A DNA stretch of 64,000 bases from Lachnospiraceae bacterium (GTDB lineage: Bacteria; Bacillota; Clostridia; Lachnospirales; Lachnospiraceae). Shown piece by piece: positions 41,401 through 49,843 of the stretch. Location: the NCBI GenBank assembly GCA_900168235.1, contig FUZG01000013.1, positions 1 to 64,000 on the forward strand, given 5' to 3'. The translations under genes were made by a program, and so were the position numbers. Below the pieces are notes generated by a model, which saw only the letters and a list, made by a program, of their open reading frames with translations, searched no databases and was not told the DNA's origin. Positions within the stretch are counted from its first letter, which is position 1. The number at the start of each line of letters is the position of its first letter.

Positions 41401-43005
41401 GATAGGCGGGTTCGTTACCTGTGCGAAAAGCTGCTTAAAGTATGAGAACAGAGGCTGGTGCGCTTCGGAAAGAACAGCCAGCGGTACGTCATGTCCCATG
41501 GAGGATGTTGCTTCTACGCGGTTTGCAGCCATCGGCATGATAGCATCCTTTACATCCTCGTAAGTATAGCCAAATACCTTGTACAGACGGTCACGCATCT
41601 CCTGATCATGTACAGGTATCTTCTGATTCGGGATCTTCAGCTCTGACAGGCGGAGAAGGTTCTGATCCAGCCACTCACCGTAGGGCTGTGACTCTGCATA
41701 GTGCTTCTTGCACTCTTCGTCTGTGATGATCCTCTTTTTCTTTGTATCAACGAGAAGGATCCTGCCGGGCATGAGACGTGATTTTTTCACGATATGATCA
41801 GCACCGATATCAAGGACACCTACCTCACTGGAAAGGATGAGTCTGCCGTCATCTGTGATGTAGTAACGGCTCGGACGGAGTCCGTTTCGGTCAAGTGTCG
41901 CACCGAGGATATCACCGTCAGTGAAAAGAATAGCTGCAGGGCCGTCCCAGGGCTCCATCATGGTCGCATAGTAATGGTAGAAGTCCTTCTTTCCTTCTTC
42001 CATGTACTGGTCATGCTTCCAGGGCTCGGGAATCATCATCATTACGGAAAGAGGTAGCTCCATGCCGTTCATGTAGAAAAATTCCAGAGTATTATCAAGC
42101 ATAGCGGAGTCAGAACCGTTCCTGTCTACTACGGGAAGGATCTTCTCCATATCGTTATCCATCACAAGGCTGGACAGGGTCTCTTCACGGGCGAGCATCC
42201 TGTCGATGTTTCCGCGGATAGTATTGATCTCACCGTTATGCGCGATGAAACGGTACGGATGGGCTCTCTGCCAGCTGGGTGTCGTATTAGTTGAGAAACG
42301 GGAATGAACAAGAGCGATAGCTGTTTCGTAGTCCTTATCCTGCATATCTTCAAAGAAGCTTCGAAGCTGTTTTACGAGGAACATTCCCTTATATACGATG
42401 GTCCTTGATGAAAATGAGCAGATGTATGTATCGTCTGAGCTCTGCTCAAATTCACGTCTTGCCACGTAAAGACGGCGGTCAAATTCCAGACCTTTTTCTG
42501 TATGTGCAGGACGGCCTACGAAGCACTGCATGATATGAGGCATGCAGTCGCGGGCCAGATCTCCGAGGATCTCAGGATGTACGGGAACTTCTCTCCATCC
42601 AAGGAACGGGATCTTATTTTTCTCGCAGATCACCTCTACCATCTTCATTGCAAAGGTTCTCTTCAGTTCATCCTGCGGAAGGAAAAGCATACCAACACCG
42701 TAGTCACCTGCTGTTCCGAGGGTTATTCCGCATTTTTTTGCAGCTTTCTTAAAGAATTTATGGGAAATCTGTGTCAGAATACCGACACCATCACCAACCT
42801 TACCCGATGCATCTTTACCGGCTCTGTGCTCCAGCTTTTCTACGATGCTAAGGGCGTCGTCAAGAACTCTGTGATCAGTATGACCGTCAATATTTACGAC
42901 AGCTCCGATACCGCAGGCATCGCGCTCGCGACCATCCGCAAGTGCAGGTGCGTTGAGCGGTTTTACAGGCTGAACCGCAGTGCCTGTATTACACTGATTT
43001 TCCAT
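38446..43005 (-). CDS. gltB: Glutamate synthase, large (alpha) subunit
   Basis: The 1519-residue enzyme makes glutamate from glutamine and 2-oxoglutarate. The glutaminase nucleophile is probably Cys31 in [10 protein letters not shown], preceded by a propeptide-like 30 residues. The central and FMN-binding domains follow; the FMN/3Fe-4S region has [25 protein letters not shown] and the cysteine cluster [19 protein letters not shown]. The C-terminal beta-helix (GDGHxLxx-like repeats; [21 protein letters not shown]) is complete. GAGGAGG precedes the ATG. The leader holds a terminator-like hairpin and repeat copy C (see 43046-43249). Confidence 0.97.
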   Translation of the reverse strand: [1519 protein letters not shown]

Positions 43006-43045
43006 ATTAGCCTCCTCTTTCTCTTACATAAGTAAAACTGAATGA

Positions 43046-43135
43046 AACAAGTTACGCTAGGCTCGACAAAACCTCGCCAAGCGAACTTGCATAACACGCA
43101 CTAAGCTCGAAAATACCTCGCTAAGTGCTCCGAAA
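43046..43135. repeat. Dispersed twin-hairpin repeat, copy C
   Basis: The copy is identical in sequence to copy A over its whole length. On the minus strand it begins right after the T tract of the hairpin at 43144-43193 and ends 40 bp before the gltB start. If transcription begins at the promoter at 43221-43249, the repeat is part of the gltB leader. Confidence 0.88.
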
Positions 43136-43143
43136 ATAAAAAA

Positions 43144-43193
43144 CGGCAAAGAAACCCTGTGACGAACCCATTTCCGTCACGGCTTCTTTGCCG
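43144..43193 (-). terminator. Intrinsic terminator (DUF1624 gene end or gltB leader attenuator)
   Basis: On the minus strand CGGCAAAGAA pairs with TTCTTTGCCG, with an inner GTGAC/GTCAC stem, followed by TTTTTTATTTT. It lies 77 bp after the stop at 43270 and downstream of a good promoter. I see no convincing promoter between it and gltB. Confidence 0.85.
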
Positions 43194-43220
43194 CTTTTAT
43201 CCATTCTTTTGTTGTTTGCT

Positions 43221-43249
43221 ATTATCACGCAACAAGAATCTCTTGTCAA
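43221..43249 (-). promoter_or_regulatory. Promoter upstream of gltB with an internal palindrome
   Basis: On the minus strand TTGACA (43244-43249), a 17-base spacer and GATAAT (43221-43226). The palindrome ACAAGA-ATC-TCTTGT (43232-43246) fills much of the spacer and touches the -35 box, as for a repressor operator. Confidence 0.75.
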
Positions 43250-43269
43250 CGCTTTTTTGCGGTAACGCA

Positions 43270-44127
43270 TTAAACAGGCATTAAGTGTTTATATTTGAAC
43301 CACAAAGTAAGCACCAGGTAAATTACGGGCTGATGCAGCAGATATATCCCGAGGGAATGGCGTCCGAGCCACTCTAAAGGCGGGAGCCATCCGCGGGTCA
43401 GGCTGTTCAGCAGCCGGTTATGCTTTTTATGAATCATGTGATACAGGAAATATCCTGTTAAAAATAAGAAAAACCACGGCAGGAGCGGGAAGTAATCAGT
43501 GGAGTAAAAATCCTTTACAGGAAAACCGACCCATGTGGTGAACCAGTTTTTATAAAGGCTCGCAGGCAGTGTCCTGGTTATGGGCCCTGCCTGAGGCGCG
43601 ATCTTTAATCCTGTAAATCCTATGTATCCGTACTGCGCGTGTCTGGTCACGATAAAAAGCAGGAATGATGCGATCATGGACTCCAACGCCGGGAGATGGC
43701 GGAAAAGCGGATCCAGTACCGTCATCAGTATCATACAGCTTCCGATGAGAGTCAGGACTCCGAAATAGACCACATCATCCGGCATAAATACCACCGTCAC
43801 TATGGTAACGATGAGTCCTGCTATAAAGACCGTGGCACCTCTGCTGAAATGGTGCTTTCCAAGAGACCACACAAAGCCCGATAATAGGATAAAGCACCAG
43901 CATATACTCTGCTGCCAGATATATCCCTGAATCTGCGTGTACCACGGATGGGACTGCCCAAAAATAAAAATCATATCCCACATGGCATGGTACAGGATCA
44001 TACTGGTAAGCGTAAGTCCGCGGAGACCGTCAAGCTTTCTGTAGCGGAACTTTCCGCCGCTGCTCTTCCACCGCGTCGCTGTATAGCCTTTTCCGACAGT
44101 ATGACTCTGATCATTCTGTGATTTCAA
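43270..44127 (-). CDS. DUF1624 / heparan-alpha-glucosaminide N-acetyltransferase-like membrane protein
   Basis: The 285-residue protein has about eight transmembrane helices. Its first helix carries KLDGLRGLTLTSMILYHAMWD with the histidine typical of this acyltransferase-like family, followed by LLSGFVWSLGK. Family members are thought to move acyl groups to sugars across the membrane; no substrate is evident. It is 28 bp downstream of the fused GTPase gene, on the same strand. Confidence 0.82.
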   Translation of the reverse strand: MKSQNDQSHTVGKGYTATRWKSSGGKFRYRKLDGLRGLTLTSMILYHAMWDMIFIFGQSHPWYTQIQGYIWQQSICWCFILLSGFVWSLGKHHFSRGATVFIAGLIVTIVTVVFMPDDVVYFGVLTLIGSCMILMTVLDPLFRHLPALESMIASFLLFIVTRHAQYGYIGFTGLKIAPQAGPITRTLPASLYKNWFTTWVGFPVKDFYSTDYFPLLPWFFLFLTGYFLYHMIHKKHNRLLNSLTRGWLPPLEWLGRHSLGIYLLHQPVIYLVLTLWFKYKHLMPV

Positions 44128-44155
44128 TTTCTTTCCCCCATCAATTTACAAACTT

Positions 44156-46873
44156 TCAGTTTATAAGTTCCGAGATCTCTGCTTCGGTGTTTTTTATCTT
44201 TTCAAGGAAGTTCATTGCGCTGAGTCTGTAAGCTCCTGCACCGAAAATGATAACCTGCTCTACGTTATCGCTTGTCGCTACGGTTACGGAGTATTTTTTA
44301 CTGAGCTCATGAGCTGCTTTTTCTATATAAAGATCCGCAGTTTCGGCTTCACGGGTAAATACCACATCGATATTGTGGTAGCGCATGATACGCTCCTGAC
44401 CGCCGTTTACCTTGTAGGCATCATAAACCAGGATCACATTTTCTTTCTCATAACCTGCGTAGTTTGACAGGATATCCATAAGCCTGTCACGTGCCGCCTT
44501 GATATCGCGGGACGCAAGGGATTTGAGCTCCGGCCACGCAAATATCATGTTATAGCCGTCAACGAGGAGATATTCTTTTTTCGGTTCCGCCTTTTTCTTT
44601 GCCGCGCCGTACTTCGGATCACCGCCTGCGGGTCCCTTTGGAGCAGACTTCTCAAGGGCTTCATTTACGAGCGGGTAATCATCCTCGTTGTAATTTACGC
44701 GCTTTTTTATCGGTCCATAGGTCCGTTCAAAAATTTCCTGAAGCTCCTTATCGAAAGCTATTCGGTCGCGCTCTTTTTCCTTAAAAGTCCTGTTATCCGG
44801 CTTGTCACCGGAAAGCCTTGCCCTGTGCGCTTCTGCTCTGTCATAGAATGACTCATCACCTGCGGCAAAGCTGTTTTCTATCTTATCTGATACCTCTTCT
44901 TCGCCGTTTGACGGACGCCAGCCGGTATCGATGTGCATATAGCTCCGAACCTTGTCCCACGGGATGATAGTACCTGCGCCGTGAGTGCAGAATACTGATG
45001 CCGCAGGATTACGCATATCAAGATCTGCTATATATCCGCGTTTCTCAATGACTTCCTGCGCATTGTGGCACGGTTCATAGCCCTTTAAGCGGACGGACAA
45101 ACGCCCTTCGCCTGCTGTATAGGTTGCGACTGTCCTTGCATAATCCTTTAATTCAGAAGCAGGGACCGTACCTGTGAGTATTGACCGCGCTCCGTCAGCT
45201 GACATTTCAGGCGCACCTGTTGAGCCGTGCATGTCAGCGATATCAGTCATTGCGCGTCCTACATTTCCGGAAGGAACTTCTAATGTAAAGGACAGAACAG
45301 GCTCCAGAAGTACGCTTTCTGCCATCATTAGACCCTGACGCACGGCGCGGTAAGTCGCCTGTCTGAAATCTCCGCCCTCGGTGTGCTTCTCATGGGAGCG
45401 TCCTGCGATAAGCGTGATCTTTATATCTGTTATTTCCGAACCTGTGAGCACTCCGCGATGAGGCTTTTCCTCAAGATTTGTGAGGATGAGTCTCTGGAAA
45501 TTAGGTGTGAGATAATCTCTCGGACACTTATTTTCAAATACGACTCCTGTTCCGGGTTCGCCCGGTGTCAGCATGAGATGGACTTCTGCATAGTGACGGA
45601 GAGGTTCGAAGTGACCAACTCCCTCTACTTCATTGAGTATTGTTTCTTTATAAACTATCTCAGGCGTGCCGAAGTCTATGGGATATCCGAAGCGATCCAT
45701 GGTGAGACGGCGAAGTATCTCGGTCTGCACTTCACCCATGATCTCAGCGGTGATCTCCCTGGTTTCTTCATTATATGAGAGATGGAGCATGGGCTCTTCT
45801 TCCTCGAGCTGGCGAAGATCCGCAAATGATTTTACAGGGTCCGCTCCCTCAGGCAGGATAATTCGACAGCTCTCTATAGGCTGGAGTATCTCACTGGTGT
45901 CATCTTCCTCTGTTCCGAGTCCCGAACCGATCTTTGTGGTGGTGAGACCTGCGACGGCACATATCATTCCTGCATCAGCCTGCTGGATGAGGTCTGACTT
46001 TGCGCCTGATGATAGACGTATCTGATTTACCTTTTCATCATTTATGAGATCACGTATCTTTAGTGAACCGCCTGTGATCTTCATCCAGGAAAGTCTGGTA
46101 TTTCCGTCACGAGATATTTTATAGACTCTTGCGCCAAATTCTGACGGATAATCAGGGACGGTGGAAAGGGTATCAAGCGCAGATAACAGCGGTTTTATAC
46201 CCTCCATACGAAGCGCGGAACCAAAGAACACAGGGAAAAGCTTCTGCTCTTTTATGAGCTTTGGAAGTGCATCCTGAGATACGGGCGTTCCTTCAAGGTA
46301 GCTTGTCATAAGCTCCTCATCGAGAACCGCGATTTCTTCCTGTATTTCTTCATTATTAAAGTCAACGGGAAGAGGCATTTCGCCCTGATCAGAAACAAAT
46401 TCAAAGCATCCGCCCGAAAGCTCTGTTCTAAGTGTTTCCAAAATGGATGCAGAGTCCATTCCGGGCTGATCCATCTTATTTACAAATATAAATGCAGGAA
46501 CATGATAATGACGGAGAAGCTGCCAGAGTGTACGGACCTGACCTGTTACGCGGTCGGGAGCACTTATTACCAGCACCGCACAGTCAAGGACTCTGAGCGT
46601 CCTCTCCATTTCAGGCGAGAAATCGGCATGTCCCGGGGTATCAAGCAGTGATACGGAACGGTAATCTGTTTCAAAACGGGCTTCTTTTGAAAAAATCGTG
46701 ATGCCGCGCTCTTTTTCCAGATCAAATGTATCGAGATGTGCATCGCCGTGGTCTACTCTTCCGGCCTTCCTTATGGCACCTGTTTCAAAAAGAAGCGCTT
46801 CGGAAAGCGTGGTTTTTCCCGCATCCACGTGGGCAAGGATACCCAGCACCATATTTTTCCTGCTCTGATCCAT
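44156..46873 (-). CDS. EF-G/TetM-like translational GTPase fused to a Rae1 (YacP, NYN) RNase domain
   Basis: The 905-residue protein joins two ribosome-linked modules. Residues 1 to about 650 follow ribosomal-protection proteins such as TetM: AHVDAGKTT (G1), RGITIFSKEA (G2), DTPGHADF (G3), NKMDQPGMD (G4), then domains II-V with LGEVQTEIL-like and GSTGAPEMSADG segments. A charged helical linker (about 660-760) follows. Residues 766-905 match Bacillus Rae1/YacP: LLVDGYNMIFAWP, VILVYDAYKVNGG, TREAETADLYIEKAA, VATSDNVEQVIIFGAGA, with the four acidic residues of the NYN nuclease in place. Rae1 cuts mRNA in the ribosomal A site, and TetM-type GTPases bind the same site. Ribosome rescue or mRNA cleavage is inferred; tetracycline resistance should not be assumed. 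Confidence 0.9.
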   Translation of the reverse strand: MDQSRKNMVLGILAHVDAGKTTLSEALLFETGAIRKAGRVDHGDAHLDTFDLEKERGITIFSKEARFETDYRSVSLLDTPGHADFSPEMERTLRVLDCAVLVISAPDRVTGQVRTLWQLLRHYHVPAFIFVNKMDQPGMDSASILETLRTELSGGCFEFVSDQGEMPLPVDFNNEEIQEEIAVLDEELMTSYLEGTPVSQDALPKLIKEQKLFPVFFGSALRMEGIKPLLSALDTLSTVPDYPSEFGARVYKISRDGNTRLSWMKITGGSLKIRDLINDEKVNQIRLSSGAKSDLIQQADAGMICAVAGLTTTKIGSGLGTEEDDTSEILQPIESCRIILPEGADPVKSFADLRQLEEEEPMLHLSYNEETREITAEIMGEVQTEILRRLTMDRFGYPIDFGTPEIVYKETILNEVEGVGHFEPLRHYAEVHLMLTPGEPGTGVVFENKCPRDYLTPNFQRLILTNLEEKPHRGVLTGSEITDIKITLIAGRSHEKHTEGGDFRQATYRAVRQGLMMAESVLLEPVLSFTLEVPSGNVGRAMTDIADMHGSTGAPEMSADGARSILTGTVPASELKDYARTVATYTAGEGRLSVRLKGYEPCHNAQEVIEKRGYIADLDMRNPAASVFCTHGAGTIIPWDKVRSYMHIDTGWRPSNGEEEVSDKIENSFAAGDESFYDRAEAHRARLSGDKPDNRTFKEKERDRIAFDKELQEIFERTYGPIKKRVNYNEDDYPLVNEALEKSAPKGPAGGDPKYGAAKKKAEPKKEYLLVDGYNMIFAWPELKSLASRDIKAARDRLMDILSNYAGYEKENVILVYDAYKVNGGQERIMRYHNIDVVFTREAETADLYIEKAAHELSKKYSVTVATSDNVEQVIIFGAGAYRLSAMNFLEKIKNTEAEISELIN

Positions 46874-46917
46874 CTATAACTTCCTCGCTGATTCATTCCT
46901 TATAATGTCACGATGTC

Positions 46918-46970
46918 AGGGTCAATACGGTCGACCCTCTTGAGGCAATATTATACCATAGCGTATAATA
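46918..46970. promoter_or_regulatory. Divergent promoter region with two inverted repeats
   Basis: TATTATAC-catagc-GTATAATA (46949-46970) contains back-to-back -10 boxes, one for the fused GTPase (minus) and one for truA (plus). Next to it AGGGTC-aatacggtc-GACCCT (46918-46938) would form a hairpin at the 5' end of the GTPase mRNA or act as an operator. Recognisable -35 boxes are weak on both sides. Confidence 0.5.
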
Positions 46971-47060
46971 GCGCAGAACGAAAAAGACAGTATTTACGGT
47001 TTCTATACCGATTCATTGGATGTAAACTGAGGTTTATCTATTAATAAAAGGGGGTAAGTT

Positions 47061-47813
47061 ATGAAACAGAATTTTAAGCTGATCGTGAGCTACGACGGCA
47101 CACGTTTTTTCGGCTGGGAGCATCAGCCGACTACAGATATGACGATACAGGGGAAGCTGGAAAGTGTGCTGACACGCATGACAGGTCTTCCCGAGGATAA
47201 GCCTGTGACAGTCATAGGTGCAGGGCGCACTGATGCGGGAGTTCACGCCCGTGCCATGACCTGCAACGTGCTCCTCGATACCGATATGACGCCTGACGAG
47301 ATTCAGGCATACATGAACCAGTATCTGCCTGAGGATATCAGCGTAAATGAGGTAAAGCTCGCTGCCGACCGCTTTCACAGCCGTTTCAAGGCAACAGGAA
47401 AGACCTACAGATATTCATTGTGGTACGGCGCAACCAAGCCTGTTTTTGACAGAAAATATGTGGCTGTCCTCGATAAGGCACCAAACCTCGAGCTCATGCG
47501 CGAAGCTGCTGAGCTCATGACAGGAACTCATGACTACAAGTGCTTCTGCGGAAATCCCAAAATGAAAAAATCCACCGTTCGCACGGTGGACTCCATCAAT
47601 ATTGAAACTAAAGGCAATTATATACGTATCTACTTCCATGGAAACGGATTCCTCCAGAACATGGTGCGTATAATGACAGGCACTCTCCTCGCTGTCGGAA
47701 ACGGAGAGATAAAGCCCTCTGACATCCCTGCCATCATCGAATCGAAAAACCGCCAAAACGCAGGTCCTACAGCACCGCCTCACGGTCTCTGCCTCATGAA
47801 AGTAGATTATTGA
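47061..47813 (+). CDS. truA: tRNA pseudouridine(38-40) synthase
   Basis: The 250-residue enzyme has the catalytic aspartate in GAGRTDAGVHA (about residues 54-64), the YDGTRFFGWEHQP start and the conserved NGFLQNMVRIMTG near the C-terminus. It modifies the anticodon arm of many tRNAs. GGGGG precedes the ATG. It is read away from the fused GTPase gene and ends 3 bp from the convergent HAD gene. Confidence 0.96.
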   Translation: MKQNFKLIVSYDGTRFFGWEHQPTTDMTIQGKLESVLTRMTGLPEDKPVTVIGAGRTDAGVHARAMTCNVLLDTDMTPDEIQAYMNQYLPEDISVNEVKLAADRFHSRFKATGKTYRYSLWYGATKPVFDRKYVAVLDKAPNLELMREAAELMTGTHDYKCFCGNPKMKKSTVRTVDSINIETKGNYIRIYFHGNGFLQNMVRIMTGTLLAVGNGEIKPSDIPAIIESKNRQNAGPTAPPHGLCLMKVDY

Positions 47814-47816
47814 TCT

Positions 47817-48614
47817 TTACCAGTTGTATCCTTCTCCGTCAAGGATACGCTCCAGCGCGTGCTCAACGGTATCCGTGGTATATTTTCCAAAAGCACGGAT
47901 ATCCGGTCTCGCGGACTCCATTGTTATCGGACATCCAACGTATGACAGCATCTCGCGGTCGTTCTCATTATCGCCAAATGCGATGACATCCTCAGGATCG
48001 ATATTCAGACGCTCCAGTATCTTCTTTATTGCAAGTCCCTTGTGCACGCCCTTCGGCATACAGTCCAGCCACTCACTTCCGCCTGTAACGACCGTACATT
48101 TATCTCCGAACTTTTCCTTCCAGTAATCAACCCTCTGGAGACCGCCCTTTTCGTACATAGAAATCTTCATGTATGGCTCTCTTGCCTTAAAGATATCATT
48201 TACCGGATGTACATTATTATGTACTACATCATGGAGATGATGGTAAAACTCAGAGTTTGTATTCTCTATATAGGTAGTTTCCACTCCGGATACCGCAACC
48301 TCGGCTCCCGGGGTATTCTTTATCTCACGGATAAGCTCCTGCCCCAGTTCATAGGGCATAAACTCCTGCGAAAGCATTTCTCCGTCAAGGAAACTCAAGC
48401 ATCCATTCTCACAGAGATAACCTATCTCACTCTTTACAGGTGCGAAGAGCCTCTGCAGGTTCGCATACTGTCTGCCGCTGGCTGCGAGAAAAATGATACC
48501 CGAAGTTGTAATACGGTGTATCAGCTCAGGTGTTCCTGCCTGAAGCGCCTGTGCTCCGTTCAATAACAATGTTCCATCCAGATCACTGGCGATCAGTCTT
48601 ACTTTATGTGCCAT
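47817..48614 (-). CDS. HAD superfamily (Cof type, IIB) phosphatase
   Basis: The 265-residue protein begins LIASDLDGTLLLNG (motif I, two aspartates), has AASGRQYAN (motif II), a lysine in KGLAIKKIL (motif III) and FGDNENDREML (motif IV). The cap is of the C2 type. Such enzymes dephosphorylate sugar phosphates or flavin-like compounds; the substrate is not known. GGAAGG precedes the start. Confidence 0.92.
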   Translation of the reverse strand: MAHKVRLIASDLDGTLLLNGAQALQAGTPELIHRITTSGIIFLAASGRQYANLQRLFAPVKSEIGYLCENGCLSFLDGEMLSQEFMPYELGQELIREIKNTPGAEVAVSGVETTYIENTNSEFYHHLHDVVHNNVHPVNDIFKAREPYMKISMYEKGGLQRVDYWKEKFGDKCTVVTGGSEWLDCMPKGVHKGLAIKKILERLNIDPEDVIAFGDNENDREMLSYVGCPITMESARPDIRAFGKYTTDTVEHALERILDGEGYNW

Positions 48615-48629
48615 TTCTTACCTTCCAAA

Positions 48630-49559
48630 TTACTTTAACGTATAAACAAAATAGCCCGCGTAACACAAGAGCATGATGATACCTGCTGCGCGGTTCAGCT
48701 CTTTCTTTCTGAAAGCAAGGATGAATAACAGGATAACTGTTCCAGTTGCGATGATCATATCGGTGATGAACGCCGGAGCAAACGGAATAGGAACGATGGT
48801 TCCTGTAATACCAAGTACAAAAAGAATATTAAAGATATCACTTCCAACTACATTTCCAATAGCTATATCGGCATTTCCCTTGAGTGCTGCAGTCACACTT
48901 GTAACAAGCTCAGGCAGAGATGTTCCGAGAGCCACGATGGTGAGTCCGATTATCCTCTCACTAAGACCAAAAATACGGGCGAGCTCTGTCGCCGCATCTA
49001 CGCTCACATTACTTCCGAGAACGATCAGTACAAGTCCGATGAGTGTCAGTGCAACAGCTTTAGGAAGAGAAAGCTGTTTTATCTCTTCTGTCTCCGTCTT
49101 TCCTGCCTTTGCTAACTTAAATAAGTAGAAAAGGTAAACAGCGAACAGCGCGATCAGTACAAGTGCATCGATAAAGCTCACCGTTCCGTCCAGTCCTTCC
49201 ACCAGAAGAACGATGGATATAAGGATAACAAACGGAATTTCATATTTAATAGTAGAAAGACCTACATGAAGCGCCCGGATAGCAGAAGTCGCGCCAAGGA
49301 TCACCAGCACGTTCATGATATTGCTTCCTACTACGTTTCCGATGGACATGTCCGCACTGCCCTTTAATGCGGCTGTGAGGCTCACCGCAGTTTCCGGCGC
49401 GCTCGTTCCCATCGCCACGATGGTGAGTCCGATGACCAGCTGAGGTATACCGAACCTCGATGCGATCCCGCATGCACCATCCACGAACCAGTCCGCTCCC
49501 TTAACAAGCATCGCGAAACCGGCCAAAAGCAGTACCACCTGCAAAAGTATCGTCAACAT
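48630..49559 (-). CDS. Calcium/sodium antiporter (YrbG family)
   Basis: The start at 49559 (309 residues) follows GGGAGGGG. The protein has about ten transmembrane helices in two inverted repeats, each with the ion-binding motif: MGTSAPETAVSLTAALKG and LGTSLPELVTSVTAALKG, followed by NVVGSNIMN and NVVGSDIFN. It exports Ca2+ in exchange for Na+ or K+. It is 16 bp upstream of the HAD gene. Confidence 0.94.
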   Translation of the reverse strand: MLTILLQVVLLLAGFAMLVKGADWFVDGACGIASRFGIPQLVIGLTIVAMGTSAPETAVSLTAALKGSADMSIGNVVGSNIMNVLVILGATSAIRALHVGLSTIKYEIPFVILISIVLLVEGLDGTVSFIDALVLIALFAVYLFYLFKLAKAGKTETEEIKQLSLPKAVALTLIGLVLIVLGSNVSVDAATELARIFGLSERIIGLTIVALGTSLPELVTSVTAALKGNADIAIGNVVGSDIFNILFVLGITGTIVPIPFAPAFITDMIIATGTVILLFILAFRKKELNRAAGIIMLLCYAGYFVYTLK

Positions 49560-49807
49560 ATGTCCCCTCCCGATCAATTATTGCCATGATTTTTATTTTG
49601 TGTTATTATGGCAAAACTTCATTGCGTTTCTTCGTTACGATAAAACGCATGATATCCCTTTTAATATTGTCTCGTCAAGTACAACTTATGTGAACCTGTT
49701 TTCATAAAAAACCCTGTAAAATCAACGTCTTTCTTAACGAAAATTTAAGTTGTATTTAAATCCCTGTCATATAGCACATTTTTTTCGAAATTTTTTTGGC
49801 GAAAGTG

Positions 49808-49836
49808 TTGACTATATGTATAAAAAAAAGTACAAT
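49808..49836 (+). promoter_or_regulatory. Strong promoter inside the 728-bp intergenic region
   Basis: TTGACT (49808-49813), a 17-base spacer and TACAAT (49831-49836), with an A/T-rich upstream region. No reading frame of note follows; instead two hairpins do (see 49844-49951). Confidence 0.85.
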
Positions 49837-49843
49837 CTTCAGT

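Noticed and set aside
44156-46873. Calling the fused GTPase a tetracycline resistance gene
   Set aside because: Similarity to TetM covers only the GTPase part. The C-terminal Rae1 nuclease and the chromosomal setting, with no mobile element nearby, argue for a housekeeping or rescue role.
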